From contig CAYSUW010000004.1 in the NCBI GenBank assembly GCA_964434385.1, forward strand, positions 1 through 64,000: DNA of 64,000 nt. The letters run 5' to 3'. The notes under the pieces were generated by a model. That model worked only from the letters and a program-made list of their open reading frames with translations. It did not search any database and had not been told where the DNA came from. Below are positions 54,589 to 63,547 of the stretch, one piece after another (position 1 is the first letter of the stretch; every line of letters starts with the position of its first letter). The DNA comes from GCA-002700125 sp964434385 (GTDB lineage Bacteria; Chloroflexota; Dehalococcoidia; Lucifugimonadales; Lucifugimonadaceae). A program made the translations under genes and the position numbers.

Positions 54589-54634
54589 ATTAAAACTCCC
54601 TTATAGCCTAATAAATAATTATAATTCAATTATA

Positions 54635-55609
54635 TTAATCAAAGATCGAATATAACCATTTTTGATTATTCTTATACCAAATCACAGTCTTCTCTAAACC
54701 ATCTTCTAAACTAATTTTGGGATACCAATTGAGAAGTGATTTAGCTTTATTAATGTTAGCCCAAGTATAATCAACATCTGCATAATGTTTTGGAAAATAT
54801 TCTATTTTAGATTCTTTTTTTATAATTTTTTCTAGAATTTTCAAAACATCAATTAAAGAATAAGGTTTTGATGAACCTAAGTTTAGAGTCTGAAAACCTT
54901 CAAGTTTACTAGAACTAATAATTCCATCACAGATATCTTCTACATATGTAAAATCTCTTTCTTGAGAACCATCTCCAAAAAGATTTATTGTTTCTTCATT
55001 AATAATTTTATGAATAAATTTCAAAATACTCATATCTATTCTTCCTGCAGGTCCATAGACAGTAAAAAATCTAAGAGAAGAGACATTCAACGATGAAAGA
55101 TTCGTATAATTTCTTGATACTATTTCAGCAAATAATTTCGAAAATGCATAAGGAGATTGTGGATTTTCTTCTGTCTCATTTTCTATGAATGGCATTTTAT
55201 TATTATTTTGTGATCCATAAATACTAGAAGAAGAGGCTAAAATAAAAGATTGGCTCGAAAATTTTGTTGCTATGTTCAACATATTCAGAGTTCCAATAAT
55301 ATTATTTTCATAATATTTCTTAGGGTTTTCTACAGACTGTCTTACACCAGCTAAACCTGCTAGATGATAAACCGTAGGAATTTTTTGTATATTTTCTTCA
55401 CTTATTCTTTTATTCAATTCTGCCTTATTGGTGATATCTACATCAAGAAATTTAAGTCCATTTCCTCTTAATTGTTTCAATCTCCAATCATGTAACGGAT
55501 TCATTAAGGAATCTAAAGTATCAATACCTATTACAGGTATATTCTGAAACAATAATTTCTTAGAAAGATGAAATCCTATAAATCCTGTACATCCAGTAAC
55601 TACAATCAA
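54635..55609 (-). CDS. NAD-dependent nucleotide-sugar epimerase (UDP-glucuronate 4-epimerase-like)
   Basis: A 324-aa extended SDR: VTGCTGFIGFHLSKKL (4-19), HLAGLAGVRQSVENP near 87, catalytic SSSSIYG and Tyr-x3-Lys in SPYAFSKL near 150, RFFTVYGPAGR and the substrate loop FGDGSQERDFTYVED. The HLAGLAGVRxS and DW-R-L segments recall UDP-glucuronate epimerases. Start is TTG with AAGGA 7 nt upstream. It probably serves surface glycan synthesis although it is 7 kb from that locus. Confidence 0.88.
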   Translation of the reverse strand: MIVVTGCTGFIGFHLSKKLLFQNIPVIGIDTLDSLMNPLHDWRLKQLRGNGLKFLDVDITNKAELNKRISEENIQKIPTVYHLAGLAGVRQSVENPKKYYENNIIGTLNMLNIATKFSSQSFILASSSSIYGSQNNNKMPFIENETEENPQSPYAFSKLFAEIVSRNYTNLSSLNVSSLRFFTVYGPAGRIDMSILKFIHKIINEETINLFGDGSQERDFTYVEDICDGIISSSKLEGFQTLNLGSSKPYSLIDVLKILEKIIKKESKIEYFPKHYADVDYTWANINKAKSLLNWYPKISLEDGLEKTVIWYKNNQKWLYSIFD

Positions 55610-55697
55610 TTATTTTCCTTACTTTTTACATTATTGATAATCTAAACAGTTATTATTTATTATTACCTAGTTAAAAAAAAACACAAATATATTCAAT

Positions 55698-56435
55698 ATG
55701 AATCATAAAAAAATATCTGCTGTATCTTTTGATCTCTGGGATACTTTAATAAAAGATACAAATAGTATGATGCAAAAAAGATCCCAGTGTCGAATTAACA
55801 ACATAGAGACTTTATTATCAAACACAAATTCAAAAGTCTCTAAAACTATCATTAAAAATTCATTAAACTACATCAGAGAAAAATGTACTGAAGATCATAA
55901 TAATGAATTTGACATTAGTTTCCATGATAGAGTCAATCAATTAATCAACCTTATTTCTAAAGAAAAAGTCATAACCCCTACAAAGAATCTTAATAAATCA
56001 ATAGGACAAATAATTGATGATGCTTTCCTCGCATATCCTCCAAATTTAGTTGAAGGAGCAAAAGAAACAATAGAAAAAATTAATCAAAAAGGATATTTAA
56101 TGTGCCTTATTTCTAATACAGGATTTACTTCCCCAGATACATATAATATTTTCTTGGAAAAAATTGGTATCTCTAAATACATAAAAATAATTTTACTCTC
56201 AAATGAAATTCAAACCGCAAAACCTTCAAAAAAAATTTATGATCTAGCTATAAAAAAACTAGGCGTTCCCAATAGAGAAATAATTCATATTGGAGATAAT
56301 TATCAAGCTGATGTTATAGGATCAAAAAATTGTGGGCTCAAACCTCTTTGGGTTAATGATGATGATAATCCAACAAACAAAGAAAATGAAAAAATTATCA
56401 TTAAATCTATACCTGAAATTTTAGGATTTATCTAA
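55698..56435 (+). CDS. HAD-superfamily hydrolase
   Basis: A 245-aa haloacid-dehalogenase-like protein: SFDLWDTLIKD (nucleophile Asp near 11), a helical C1 cap, LISNTG motif II, Lys of AKPSKKIYD and the HIGDNYQADVIGSKNCGLK motif III/IV. Most likely a phosphatase for a small sugar or nucleotide phosphate; the substrate cannot be told. It overlaps the opposing membrane-protein gene by 15 nt. Confidence 0.85.
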   Translation: MNHKKISAVSFDLWDTLIKDTNSMMQKRSQCRINNIETLLSNTNSKVSKTIIKNSLNYIREKCTEDHNNEFDISFHDRVNQLINLISKEKVITPTKNLNKSIGQIIDDAFLAYPPNLVEGAKETIEKINQKGYLMCLISNTGFTSPDTYNIFLEKIGISKYIKIILLSNEIQTAKPSKKIYDLAIKKLGVPNREIIHIGDNYQADVIGSKNCGLKPLWVNDDDNPTNKENEKIIIKSIPEILGFI

Positions 56436-57107
56436 TTTAAACCCCAAAAAATACCTCACAATAAAATAAATAAATAAAAATTCTATCATTGATAATAACC
56501 CAATAGCATAAGTAGCATCTCTAAAGAAGCTCTCAGGAAACAACATAATCAAATAATCAGTTTTAGGATTAAGAATCCAAAGATCATTTGAAAAACTAAT
56601 TTCGTGGAACAAAACGAAAAAATAATCAAAAAAAACTAAAAAAGTTATTGAAATCAATATAACTAAAAAAACACTTAATAAACCACTTAGTAATATTAGC
56701 CTTAAGAGTGTTTCTTTCCAATTATGATCATGAAAAACCAATATAAAAGAAAAAATTATAAAAACACACCCTATTATTAAACCAATAGTATCAATCAAAT
56801 TTATCAAATTCTTAACATCTTTCATATGATAAATTTCTCGTTGATTAAATAAAAATTTCATTTGATTATTTATAGTAGTTTCAACTGATAAATATTCATC
56901 ATTATTTTGAAAGTAAGTTCGTATCTCTTTACCGATTTTTCTTAAATTTGTTAATTCAATACTAGTCTTTTCGGATATTTCGTATCTCCAAAAATCATAT
57001 TCATAAATAAATCTAGTTTTTATAACAATATCTGAAGCAATAATAATTAAAAATACAGGTACAGAAAGAACTAACAATCCTTTAAATGTCAAAAGTAATA
57101 CTTTCAT
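56421..57107 (-). CDS. DUF1461/Lit-family integral membrane protein
   Basis: A 228-aa membrane protein with about five helices. After the first helix a soluble external segment carries the family motif FLFNQREIYHMKDVKNLI near residues 88-105; later come VLFHEISFSNDLWILNPKTD near 165 and the MLFPESFFRDA segment. This is the DUF1461 pattern, which includes Lit, the lipoprotein intramolecular transacylase of some Firmicutes, so lipoprotein modification is a reasonable guess. I start it at the Met at 57107; the reading to 57173 adds a Tyr-rich leader adjoining mazG. Confidence 0.72.
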   Translation of the reverse strand: MKVLLLTFKGLLVLSVPVFLIIIASDIVIKTRFIYEYDFWRYEISEKTSIELTNLRKIGKEIRTYFQNNDEYLSVETTINNQMKFLFNQREIYHMKDVKNLINLIDTIGLIIGCVFIIFSFILVFHDHNWKETLLRLILLSGLLSVFLVILISITFLVFFDYFFVLFHEISFSNDLWILNPKTDYLIMLFPESFFRDATYAIGLLSMIEFLFIYFIVRYFLGFKLDKS

Positions 57108-57176
57108 AAAGTTAAATTTCTTGTAAATATAATAAATATAATATTTATTCCCATAACTTAGGAGATATTTCAAACT

Positions 57177-57836
57177 ATGTCTAGAGATTTTAAAGAATTA
57201 ATTAAAGTAGTGGAAACTTTAAGAGGAACTGATGGTTGTCCTTGGGATAAAGAACAAACACATCTTTCATTAAAACCATTATTGATTGAAGAGGTATATG
57301 AATTAGTATCAGCTATAGAAGATAATAACCAAGAAAAAATTATTGAAGAGTTAGGAGATATCTTAATTCATATAGTTTTCCATGCTGATATTGGTAAGAA
57401 TCAAAAAACTTTTTCTTTTAATGAGATTTTTAAAACAGCAATTACAAAACTTAAAAGAAGACATCCTCATATTTTTTCATCAGAAAAAAGTAACTTAAAC
57501 TTAGATGAAGTTCATAAACAATGGGATAGAATCAAGCAAGAAGAAAATAATGATCCACTCTCTTTGATAAAAAATATTCCTAATCAACTACCATCTCTAT
57601 TAAAATCTGCCAGTTTATATTCTAGAGGAAAAAAACTTAACCTAATAAAAAAACAAAAAATCCCTACCGCAATTACATTTGATCTAAAACCTATAGAACA
57701 AATGTCTAAGAAAGAGACATCAAAAAAAATTTTTGAGTTAGTTGCAAGCCTTGAAGAAATTGGACTGAATACAGAAGATATTCTCAGAGAATATAATAAT
57801 TCAGTAATAAAAAAATTTATTTCAAATAAAGATTAG
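57177..57836 (+). CDS. mazG: Nucleoside triphosphate pyrophosphohydrolase MazG
   Basis: A 219-aa all-alpha NTP pyrophosphatase. The N-terminal domain has the signature GTDGCPWDKEQTHLSLKPLLIEE with the EELGDILIHIVFHAD metal-binding Glu/Asp set near residues 35-77. The C-terminal domain is shortened compared with the 263-aa E. coli enzyme. It cleans non-canonical NTPs or lowers (p)ppGpp. No clear Shine-Dalgarno. Confidence 0.9.
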   Translation: MSRDFKELIKVVETLRGTDGCPWDKEQTHLSLKPLLIEEVYELVSAIEDNNQEKIIEELGDILIHIVFHADIGKNQKTFSFNEIFKTAITKLKRRHPHIFSSEKSNLNLDEVHKQWDRIKQEENNDPLSLIKNIPNQLPSLLKSASLYSRGKKLNLIKKQKIPTAITFDLKPIEQMSKKETSKKIFELVASLEEIGLNTEDILREYNNSVIKKFISNKD

Positions 57837-57874
57837 ACAAACTAAAAAAATTTAATCACAATAAAAATATTAAT

Positions 57875-59191
57875 ATGTTGAATGAAAATATAAAAAACAT
57901 ACTTCCTTTGACTTCTAAAGTTAACAAAGAAGGAACTTTAGAAATTGGAGGATGTAACTTAGAGGAATTGTCGAATCAATATGGAACACCACTATACTTA
58001 TATGATGAGACAACAATAAGGCAAATCTCTAAAGAATTCGTTAATGAATTTGAAAATTCTTACCCTGATTCACACATTTCTTATTCATCCAAAGCTTTTT
58101 CCAGTCCTTATCTTACAAAAATTTTAGAAAAAGAAAATCTTGGAATAGATGTTGTTTCAGGAGGAGAATTATCTGTACTTCAACATGCCGAATTTCCATC
58201 ATCAAAAGTTAATTTTCATGGTAACAACAAATCATATGAGGAATTAAAACAAGCAGTAGAATGGGAAATAGGAACCATTACTTTAGATAGCTTCGATGAA
58301 ATTACTCTGTTAAATCAAATAGCTTCTGAATTATCTATAAAACAAAAAGTTTTAATAAGAGTTTCCCCAAGCGTAGACCCTAAGACACATATTCTAACCA
58401 CAACAGGTAACCTTGATTCTAAATTTGGATTTCCAATAGAAACAGGACAAGCAGAAGAAGCTATAAAATTAACTGTAAAAATGTCCAATTTGGATCTACA
58501 TGGAATTCATTTCCACTTGGGATCTCCTATTTTTGAAACAAAACCCTATATTTTAGCAATAAATTATGTATTAGAGTTTGCGAATCAACAGAAAAAAAAT
58601 GGTTTAAACCTAAGAATATTTAACCCTGGTGGAGGTTTCGCTGTTTCATATACTTCTACTGATAAAATTCCTCCAAGCATTAAAGAATATGCAAATTCCA
58701 TCTCTAAAACAATAAAAAATAAATGTAACGAACTTTCATTACCCGAACCACATTTAATAGTTGAACCTGGAAGAGCTATTGTGGCCAGGTCTGGAGTTGC
58801 AATTTATAAAGTTGGAAATATCAAAGATATCCCTGGAGTAAGAAAATATGTAAGTATAGATGGAGGTATGGGAGATAATATAAGGCCAGCATTGTATCAG
58901 TCAAAATATTCTTTATTCTCAGTAACTAAAATACTAAATAAACCAACTGAAAAAGTAGCTGTAGTAGGAAAATTTTGTGAATCTGGAGATATTTTATCGA
59001 GTGAAACTTACCTTCCTAAATTAAAATATGGTGATTTAATTTTAGCAGCAACTTCTGGGGCATATAACATACCTATGTCTAGCAATTACAATATGTACTG
59101 TAGACCAACTATTTTAATAGTCAATCAGGGTAATCATAGAATTATAAAAAAAAGAGAAACTTATGAAGATTTACTTTCTCATTTTGTCTAA
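57875..59191 (+). CDS. lysA: Diaminopimelate decarboxylase
   Basis: A 438-aa PLP-dependent enzyme with an alanine-racemase-type barrel, last step of lysine synthesis. The Schiff-base lysine lies in SYSSKAF (about residue 70), HFHLGS and NPGGGFAV bind PLP, EPGRAIVARSG the phosphate, and the catalytic cysteine is in GKFCESGDIL near 370. Starts 38 bp after mazG; holB begins 19 bp downstream. Confidence 0.95.
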   Translation: MLNENIKNILPLTSKVNKEGTLEIGGCNLEELSNQYGTPLYLYDETTIRQISKEFVNEFENSYPDSHISYSSKAFSSPYLTKILEKENLGIDVVSGGELSVLQHAEFPSSKVNFHGNNKSYEELKQAVEWEIGTITLDSFDEITLLNQIASELSIKQKVLIRVSPSVDPKTHILTTTGNLDSKFGFPIETGQAEEAIKLTVKMSNLDLHGIHFHLGSPIFETKPYILAINYVLEFANQQKKNGLNLRIFNPGGGFAVSYTSTDKIPPSIKEYANSISKTIKNKCNELSLPEPHLIVEPGRAIVARSGVAIYKVGNIKDIPGVRKYVSIDGGMGDNIRPALYQSKYSLFSVTKILNKPTEKVAVVGKFCESGDILSSETYLPKLKYGDLILAATSGAYNIPMSSNYNMYCRPTILIVNQGNHRIIKKRETYEDLLSHFV

Positions 59192-59210
59192 AGTTTTATT
59201 GGAGGTTTAA

Positions 59211-60296
59211 ATTAGTTATTGGAAAACATTAGGTTATCCTGAAATAATTAACAGCCTTAAACAAGTCTGCAAATCAGATTCTATGCCTAATTCAATTATT
59301 ATATCAGGACCAAATAATGCTGGAAAAACAACTCTAGCTTTAGATATATCGAGAGAAGTAAACTGTAAAAATACACAAAATAATTCTTCTGATCAGACAG
59401 GAGAATGTCAATGTGATCAGTGCAGAAGAATTGATTCTAACAATCATCCTGATGTTTTATTAATTAACAAACAATCAATTTGCTCAAATGTTAATGAAAA
59501 AGGATCTTGTAATAATTGTGGACCAACAACAAAACAAACTGTAATTCCTATTTGTGTTATTAGAGATTTTGTATTAGGAAAATCTCAAACAAAACCTTTT
59601 TATGGAACTTTTCAAATTACAATTTTAGAAGATGCTCATTTATTAAGAAGAGAATCTATTGATCATTTATTAAAAATTTTGGAAGAAGGCACTCCAAATT
59701 TTTTAATGATCCTGTTAGTCAAATCTCTAGATGTTTTACCTTTAACTATAAAATCAAGATGTCAATCTTATAAATTATTTCCTCTACCATCTAAACTAAT
59801 TGAAAAGTTGCTAGGAAGTCATTACTCTAACAAAAAAGATAATATTGATACAATTGCAAAACTATCAAAGGGTTGTTTTGGAAAAGCCATCAATATTATC
59901 GAACATCCGATTCTATTAGATAATCAAAATCAAACAATTGAAAGAATCTTAGAATTATTGAAAAATCCTTTATCGAAACAATTACAATATTCAAATGAAC
60001 TTTCTAGTTTATATAGAAAAAATAGAGAATCAGTGCAAAACGAACTTGAATGCTGGTCGAATTGGTTTAGAGATATATTAATGATTAAAACTAATCAAGA
60101 AAAGAAAATAATTTACACGAAATATTTTAATCAAACAAATGAAATTGCATCAAAAATATCACTTTCAGAAACTTTGAATTTGCTTAAATCCATATCTTCT
60201 TCAAAAAAAACATTGGAAATGAACATAAGCCCACTAGTCATTTTTGATCTTTTAGTGAAACAAATTCCCAAAAACATCAAAATTAACTCGAATTAG
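59211..60296 (+). CDS. holB: DNA polymerase III clamp-loader subunit delta' (HolB), probable ATT start
   Basis: A 361-aa AAA+ clamp-loader protein. The ATG at 59283 starts too late: the 24 codons before it encode the classic opening of this family (Tyr-Trp-Lys-Thr-Leu-Gly ... Ile-Ile-Asn-Ser-Leu-Lys). The frame is closed by TAA at 59208-59210 immediately before ATT 59211, and GGAGG lies 5 nt upstream of that ATT, so ATT is the most probable initiator. Walker A GPNNAGKT (33-40), a four-cysteine zinc knuckle (CQCDQC ... CNNC), EDAHLLRRESIDHLLKILEE and the SRC arginine finger are present. Confidence 0.87.
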   Translation: MSYWKTLGYPEIINSLKQVCKSDSMPNSIIISGPNNAGKTTLALDISREVNCKNTQNNSSDQTGECQCDQCRRIDSNNHPDVLLINKQSICSNVNEKGSCNNCGPTTKQTVIPICVIRDFVLGKSQTKPFYGTFQITILEDAHLLRRESIDHLLKILEEGTPNFLMILLVKSLDVLPLTIKSRCQSYKLFPLPSKLIEKLLGSHYSNKKDNIDTIAKLSKGCFGKAINIIEHPILLDNQNQTIERILELLKNPLSKQLQYSNELSSLYRKNRESVQNELECWSNWFRDILMIKTNQEKKIIYTKYFNQTNEIASKISLSETLNLLKSISSSKKTLEMNISPLVIFDLLVKQIPKNIKINSN

Positions 60297-60310
60297 GAAC
60301 GGGATTTTTA

Positions 60311-60952
60311 ATGATAATTACTATAGATGGACCTGCAGGAGTAGGAAAAACGACAGTAGGAAAATTAACAGCAAATAAACTCGGGATTGGATTCCTAGAC
60401 ACTGGAATAATGTACAGAGCATTAACTTGGTCTCTTCTAAAAAATAATCTTGAAGACTCTTCAATTGATAAAATTCTTATCCATTTAAAAAACTTGACTT
60501 TTGATTTAGATATCAGGAATGTAGACACCACCACAATTTTTATCAATAAAATAAATGTGACTGACCTTTTAAATTCACCTCAAGTAGAAGAATATGTATC
60601 TAAAATTTCAAGTTTCAGAGAAGTTAGAGAAATAATGGTTATTAAGCAAAGAGATATTGTGAAAAATACCTCTTCTTTAGTAGTAGGAAGAGATATAGGA
60701 ACAATAGTATTACCAAATGCTAAATCAAAATTCTATTTAACAGCATCTGCAGAAGAGAGAGCAAAAAGAAGATTTTCTCAAAAATCAGAAAAAATTTCCT
60801 ACTCTAAAGTACTGAAAGATATAATTGAAAGAGACAAATTAGACATGTCTAGAAAATTTTCGCCTTTGAAAATACCTCAAAATGCATTAATTATTAATAC
60901 AGAGAAAAAAAATATTCATCAAGTTTCAGATGAAATAATTAAAAAAATCTAA
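60311..60952 (+). CDS. cmk: Cytidylate kinase
   Basis: A 213-aa P-loop kinase phosphorylating CMP/dCMP. IDGPAGVGKTTVGKLTANKL (5-24) is the P-loop, FLDTGIMYRALTW the substrate site, VGRDIGTIVLPNAKSKFYLTA and the AEERAKRRF lid arginines are conserved. Slightly short for the family but complete. It lies 14 bp after holB and 1 bp before plsC, the cmk-plsC order found in many Gram-positive and Chloroflexi genomes. Confidence 0.94.
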   Translation: MIITIDGPAGVGKTTVGKLTANKLGIGFLDTGIMYRALTWSLLKNNLEDSSIDKILIHLKNLTFDLDIRNVDTTTIFINKINVTDLLNSPQVEEYVSKISSFREVREIMVIKQRDIVKNTSSLVVGRDIGTIVLPNAKSKFYLTASAEERAKRRFSQKSEKISYSKVLKDIIERDKLDMSRKFSPLKIPQNALIINTEKKNIHQVSDEIIKKI

Positions 60953-60953
60953 A

Positions 60954-61643
60954 ATGAACCTTCTTTATAAAACTTGCAATATTGGTTTAAGGCAAACTTT
61001 AAAAATGTTTACTACATCTTATGAAGTTGAGGGTTTAACCAATGTGCCTAGAAATGATCCTCTAATAATAGTTAGTAATCATTTAGCCAACGTAGATCCA
61101 GGTATATTATCAGCAAGCATTAAAAGAAGACTAAATTTTGCTGCGAAGTCAGATCTTTTCAAAAATCCAATTCTAAGAATATTACTAAATTCATATGGTG
61201 CGATTCCATTGAAAAGAAGTCAAGCAGATTTAAAAGCATTCAAAACAATGCTTTATATATTATCAAAATCAAAAGGGACTATGGTGATTTTCCCTGAAGG
61301 TCATAGAAGTAACGGAAACTTATTAAAAGCTAAAACGGGAATAGCGAAAATAGCTCTTCATAGTAAAGCCAATTTGATTCCAGTAAGTATTACAGGAACA
61401 AATCACCTTCGTTCAGTACTTAGAGTATTAAAACCTACAGGTTCTATAAAAATTACTTGTGGAAAGCCTTTTAAATTACAGGATGGATTGTCTTATAATG
61501 AAAAAACTGATTTGGAAGGAATTACCAATGAAGTAATGTTACGAATTGCAAATTTATTACCAGAAAATTATCGTGGATTTTATAATAAAAGAACTGAATT
61601 TATTTTTACAAAAGAATTATTTAATACCCAAAAGGAAAATTAA
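60954..61643 (+). CDS. plsC: 1-acyl-sn-glycerol-3-phosphate acyltransferase
   Basis: A 229-aa membrane-associated acyltransferase adding the second fatty acid of phosphatidic acid. The His-x4-Asp motif is SNHLANVDPG (about 39-48), the second block GAIPLKRS, and the third FPEGHRSNG. One base separates it from glmS. May use acyl-phosphate/ACP delivered by FakAB or FabI-dependent synthesis. Confidence 0.92.
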   Translation: MNLLYKTCNIGLRQTLKMFTTSYEVEGLTNVPRNDPLIIVSNHLANVDPGILSASIKRRLNFAAKSDLFKNPILRILLNSYGAIPLKRSQADLKAFKTMLYILSKSKGTMVIFPEGHRSNGNLLKAKTGIAKIALHSKANLIPVSITGTNHLRSVLRVLKPTGSIKITCGKPFKLQDGLSYNEKTDLEGITNEVMLRIANLLPENYRGFYNKRTEFIFTKELFNTQKEN

Positions 61644-63485
61644 ATGTGTGGTATCTATGCATATATAGGGAATAAGCCTGCAGCTCCATCACTTATAGAA
61701 GGAATCAAAAAACTCGAATATAGAGGTTATGATAGCGTAGGGATATCTACTATAGAAAATGGAACTGATATTGTAATCCATAAAGTAGTAGGAAACACAA
61801 AAAAATTAAAAAGTAACTTATCTAGGGAATCTCTAGATGGTACTATTGGCATAGCTCATACACGCTGGGCAACACACGGGAAAATATCAAAAGCAAATGC
61901 TCATCCTCATATAAGTAATAATAATGATGTAGCTATATCTCATAATGGAATTATTGAAAATTATTTAGATCTAAAACAAGAATTATTAAATGACAATTTT
62001 ACTTTTAAATCAGAGACAGACAGTGAAATAATTTCACATTTAATTTCAAAATTTTTAAATGAAGGCATTTCTCTAGAATCTTCTATTTCTAAATTAACAA
62101 AAAAAATCAAAGGAGCTTCTTCGATTGTTGGATTTACTACACAATCTCCTGACACTTTATTCGCACTCAAAATAGGAAATGCTGGAGGATTGCTAATTAG
62201 TAATGAAAGTAATTTTTCTTTAGTTGCAAGCGATACAATTCCATTAATAGGTAATTCTAAAAAATTTATAGCATTAGAAGATAGGGACATTGCATTAATC
62301 AAGAAGAATAAAATTTCAATTTCAAATAATAATAAAATTGTTACTCCAAAATTTTATCTTCTTGAAGATAAAAAACAAAAAGTTACTAAATCTTCATTCA
62401 GTCATTTCATGGAAAAAGAAATTAATGACCAAGGACAATCTGCTTTATATTCATTAAATGATAGGGTGGATTTCGAAAATCACTCTATAGAATTTAAAGA
62501 ATTAATCAAATCATTAAAAACACTTAACAAAATTAAAAGAGTAATTTTGATAGGAATGGGTAGCAGTTTCAATGCTTGTATGTTAGGAGCAAAATATTTT
62601 GAATCTTTGACAAAGATTCCCGCATTTGCTGAAAATTCTTCTGAATTTCTTTATAGTGAAAAAATTATCTCCAAAGAAGATCTGATTATAGCAATTACTC
62701 AATCAGGAGAAACTGCAGAAACAATAAGATGTATAGAAAAATCAAAACAAAATGGATGTTACGCTATATCTTTAGTTGAACAAAAAATTTCTCAAGCTGG
62801 GAGAATTTCTGATATTTGTATTCCTTTAAATTGTGGACAAGAATTCTCAGTAGCAGCTACGAAAACATTCACTAGTTCACTAATTATTCTTTACACTTTA
62901 GCCTTATTTTTTGCTTCTAAAACCAATAATCAAACTGATATAGAAGTTAAAGATCATTTATCAGATTTAAATAAATTACCTAGGTTAATAGGTGAAACAA
63001 TTCAACAGCAATCTTTATATAAAAAAATATCTAAAAAAATTTATTCAAAAGATCATCTCCTTTATCTAGGTAGAGAAAACATGTTGCCTATAGCATCAGA
63101 AGGTGCTTTAAAGATGAAAGAGGTTAGTTATTTGCATGCTGAAGCTTACCCTGCAGGCGAAATGAAACATGGAGTTAATGCATTAATTGGACCTTCTATG
63201 CCTACAATAATTCTAGCTCCATCTGATGAACTGCACAGTAAAATGATTAATACTATTAATGAAATATTATCTAGAAATGGAAATATAATAGCTCTCATAT
63301 CTGAAGGTGATAAATTAATCCCTAATTTAGTAGATGAATGTATTGTTCTTCCTAATCTAAATAAATTCCTAAACCCTATTCTTTTTACAATCCCCTTACA
63401 ATTAATCGCTTTTCATACTGCTATCTCAAAAAAATTAAATCCTGATAGACCACGAAATTTAGCAAAAACAGTGACAGTAGAGTAG
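61644..63485 (+). CDS. glmS: Glutamine-fructose-6-phosphate aminotransferase
   Basis: A 613-aa enzyme making glucosamine-6-phosphate for peptidoglycan and amino sugars. Cys2 is the glutaminase nucleophile (MCGIYAYIG); HTRWATHG and the SHNGIIENY motif follow. Two SIS isomerase domains cover about 285-613, with MGSSFNA, TQSGETAET, the LGRE and SEGALKMKEVSYLHAEAYPAGEMKHG segments and the C-terminal DRPRNLAKTVTVE tail. Complete and typical. Confidence 0.96.
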   Translation: MCGIYAYIGNKPAAPSLIEGIKKLEYRGYDSVGISTIENGTDIVIHKVVGNTKKLKSNLSRESLDGTIGIAHTRWATHGKISKANAHPHISNNNDVAISHNGIIENYLDLKQELLNDNFTFKSETDSEIISHLISKFLNEGISLESSISKLTKKIKGASSIVGFTTQSPDTLFALKIGNAGGLLISNESNFSLVASDTIPLIGNSKKFIALEDRDIALIKKNKISISNNNKIVTPKFYLLEDKKQKVTKSSFSHFMEKEINDQGQSALYSLNDRVDFENHSIEFKELIKSLKTLNKIKRVILIGMGSSFNACMLGAKYFESLTKIPAFAENSSEFLYSEKIISKEDLIIAITQSGETAETIRCIEKSKQNGCYAISLVEQKISQAGRISDICIPLNCGQEFSVAATKTFTSSLIILYTLALFFASKTNNQTDIEVKDHLSDLNKLPRLIGETIQQQSLYKKISKKIYSKDHLLYLGRENMLPIASEGALKMKEVSYLHAEAYPAGEMKHGVNALIGPSMPTIILAPSDELHSKMINTINEILSRNGNIIALISEGDKLIPNLVDECIVLPNLNKFLNPILFTIPLQLIAFHTAISKKLNPDRPRNLAKTVTVE

Positions 63486-63516
63486 TTTATAATTGGTATT
63501 CTCGAAGATAAATCTG

Positions 63517-63540
63517 TCAAAGTTATGAAAATGACTTTGA
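63517..63540. other. Hairpin between glmS and the endonuclease gene
   Basis: TCAAAGT (63517-63523) and ACTTTGA (63534-63540) form a 7-bp stem with a 10-nt loop, ending 7 nt before the next ATG. No T-run follows, so it may occlude the ribosome site of the endonuclease gene or mark the 3' end of the glmS transcript. Confidence 0.45.
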
Positions 63541-63547
63541 ATAAAAA

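Noticed and set aside
59283..60296. holB starting at ATG 59283
   Set aside because: Family-conserved residues and a GGAGG ribosome site lie upstream, so this Met is residue 25.
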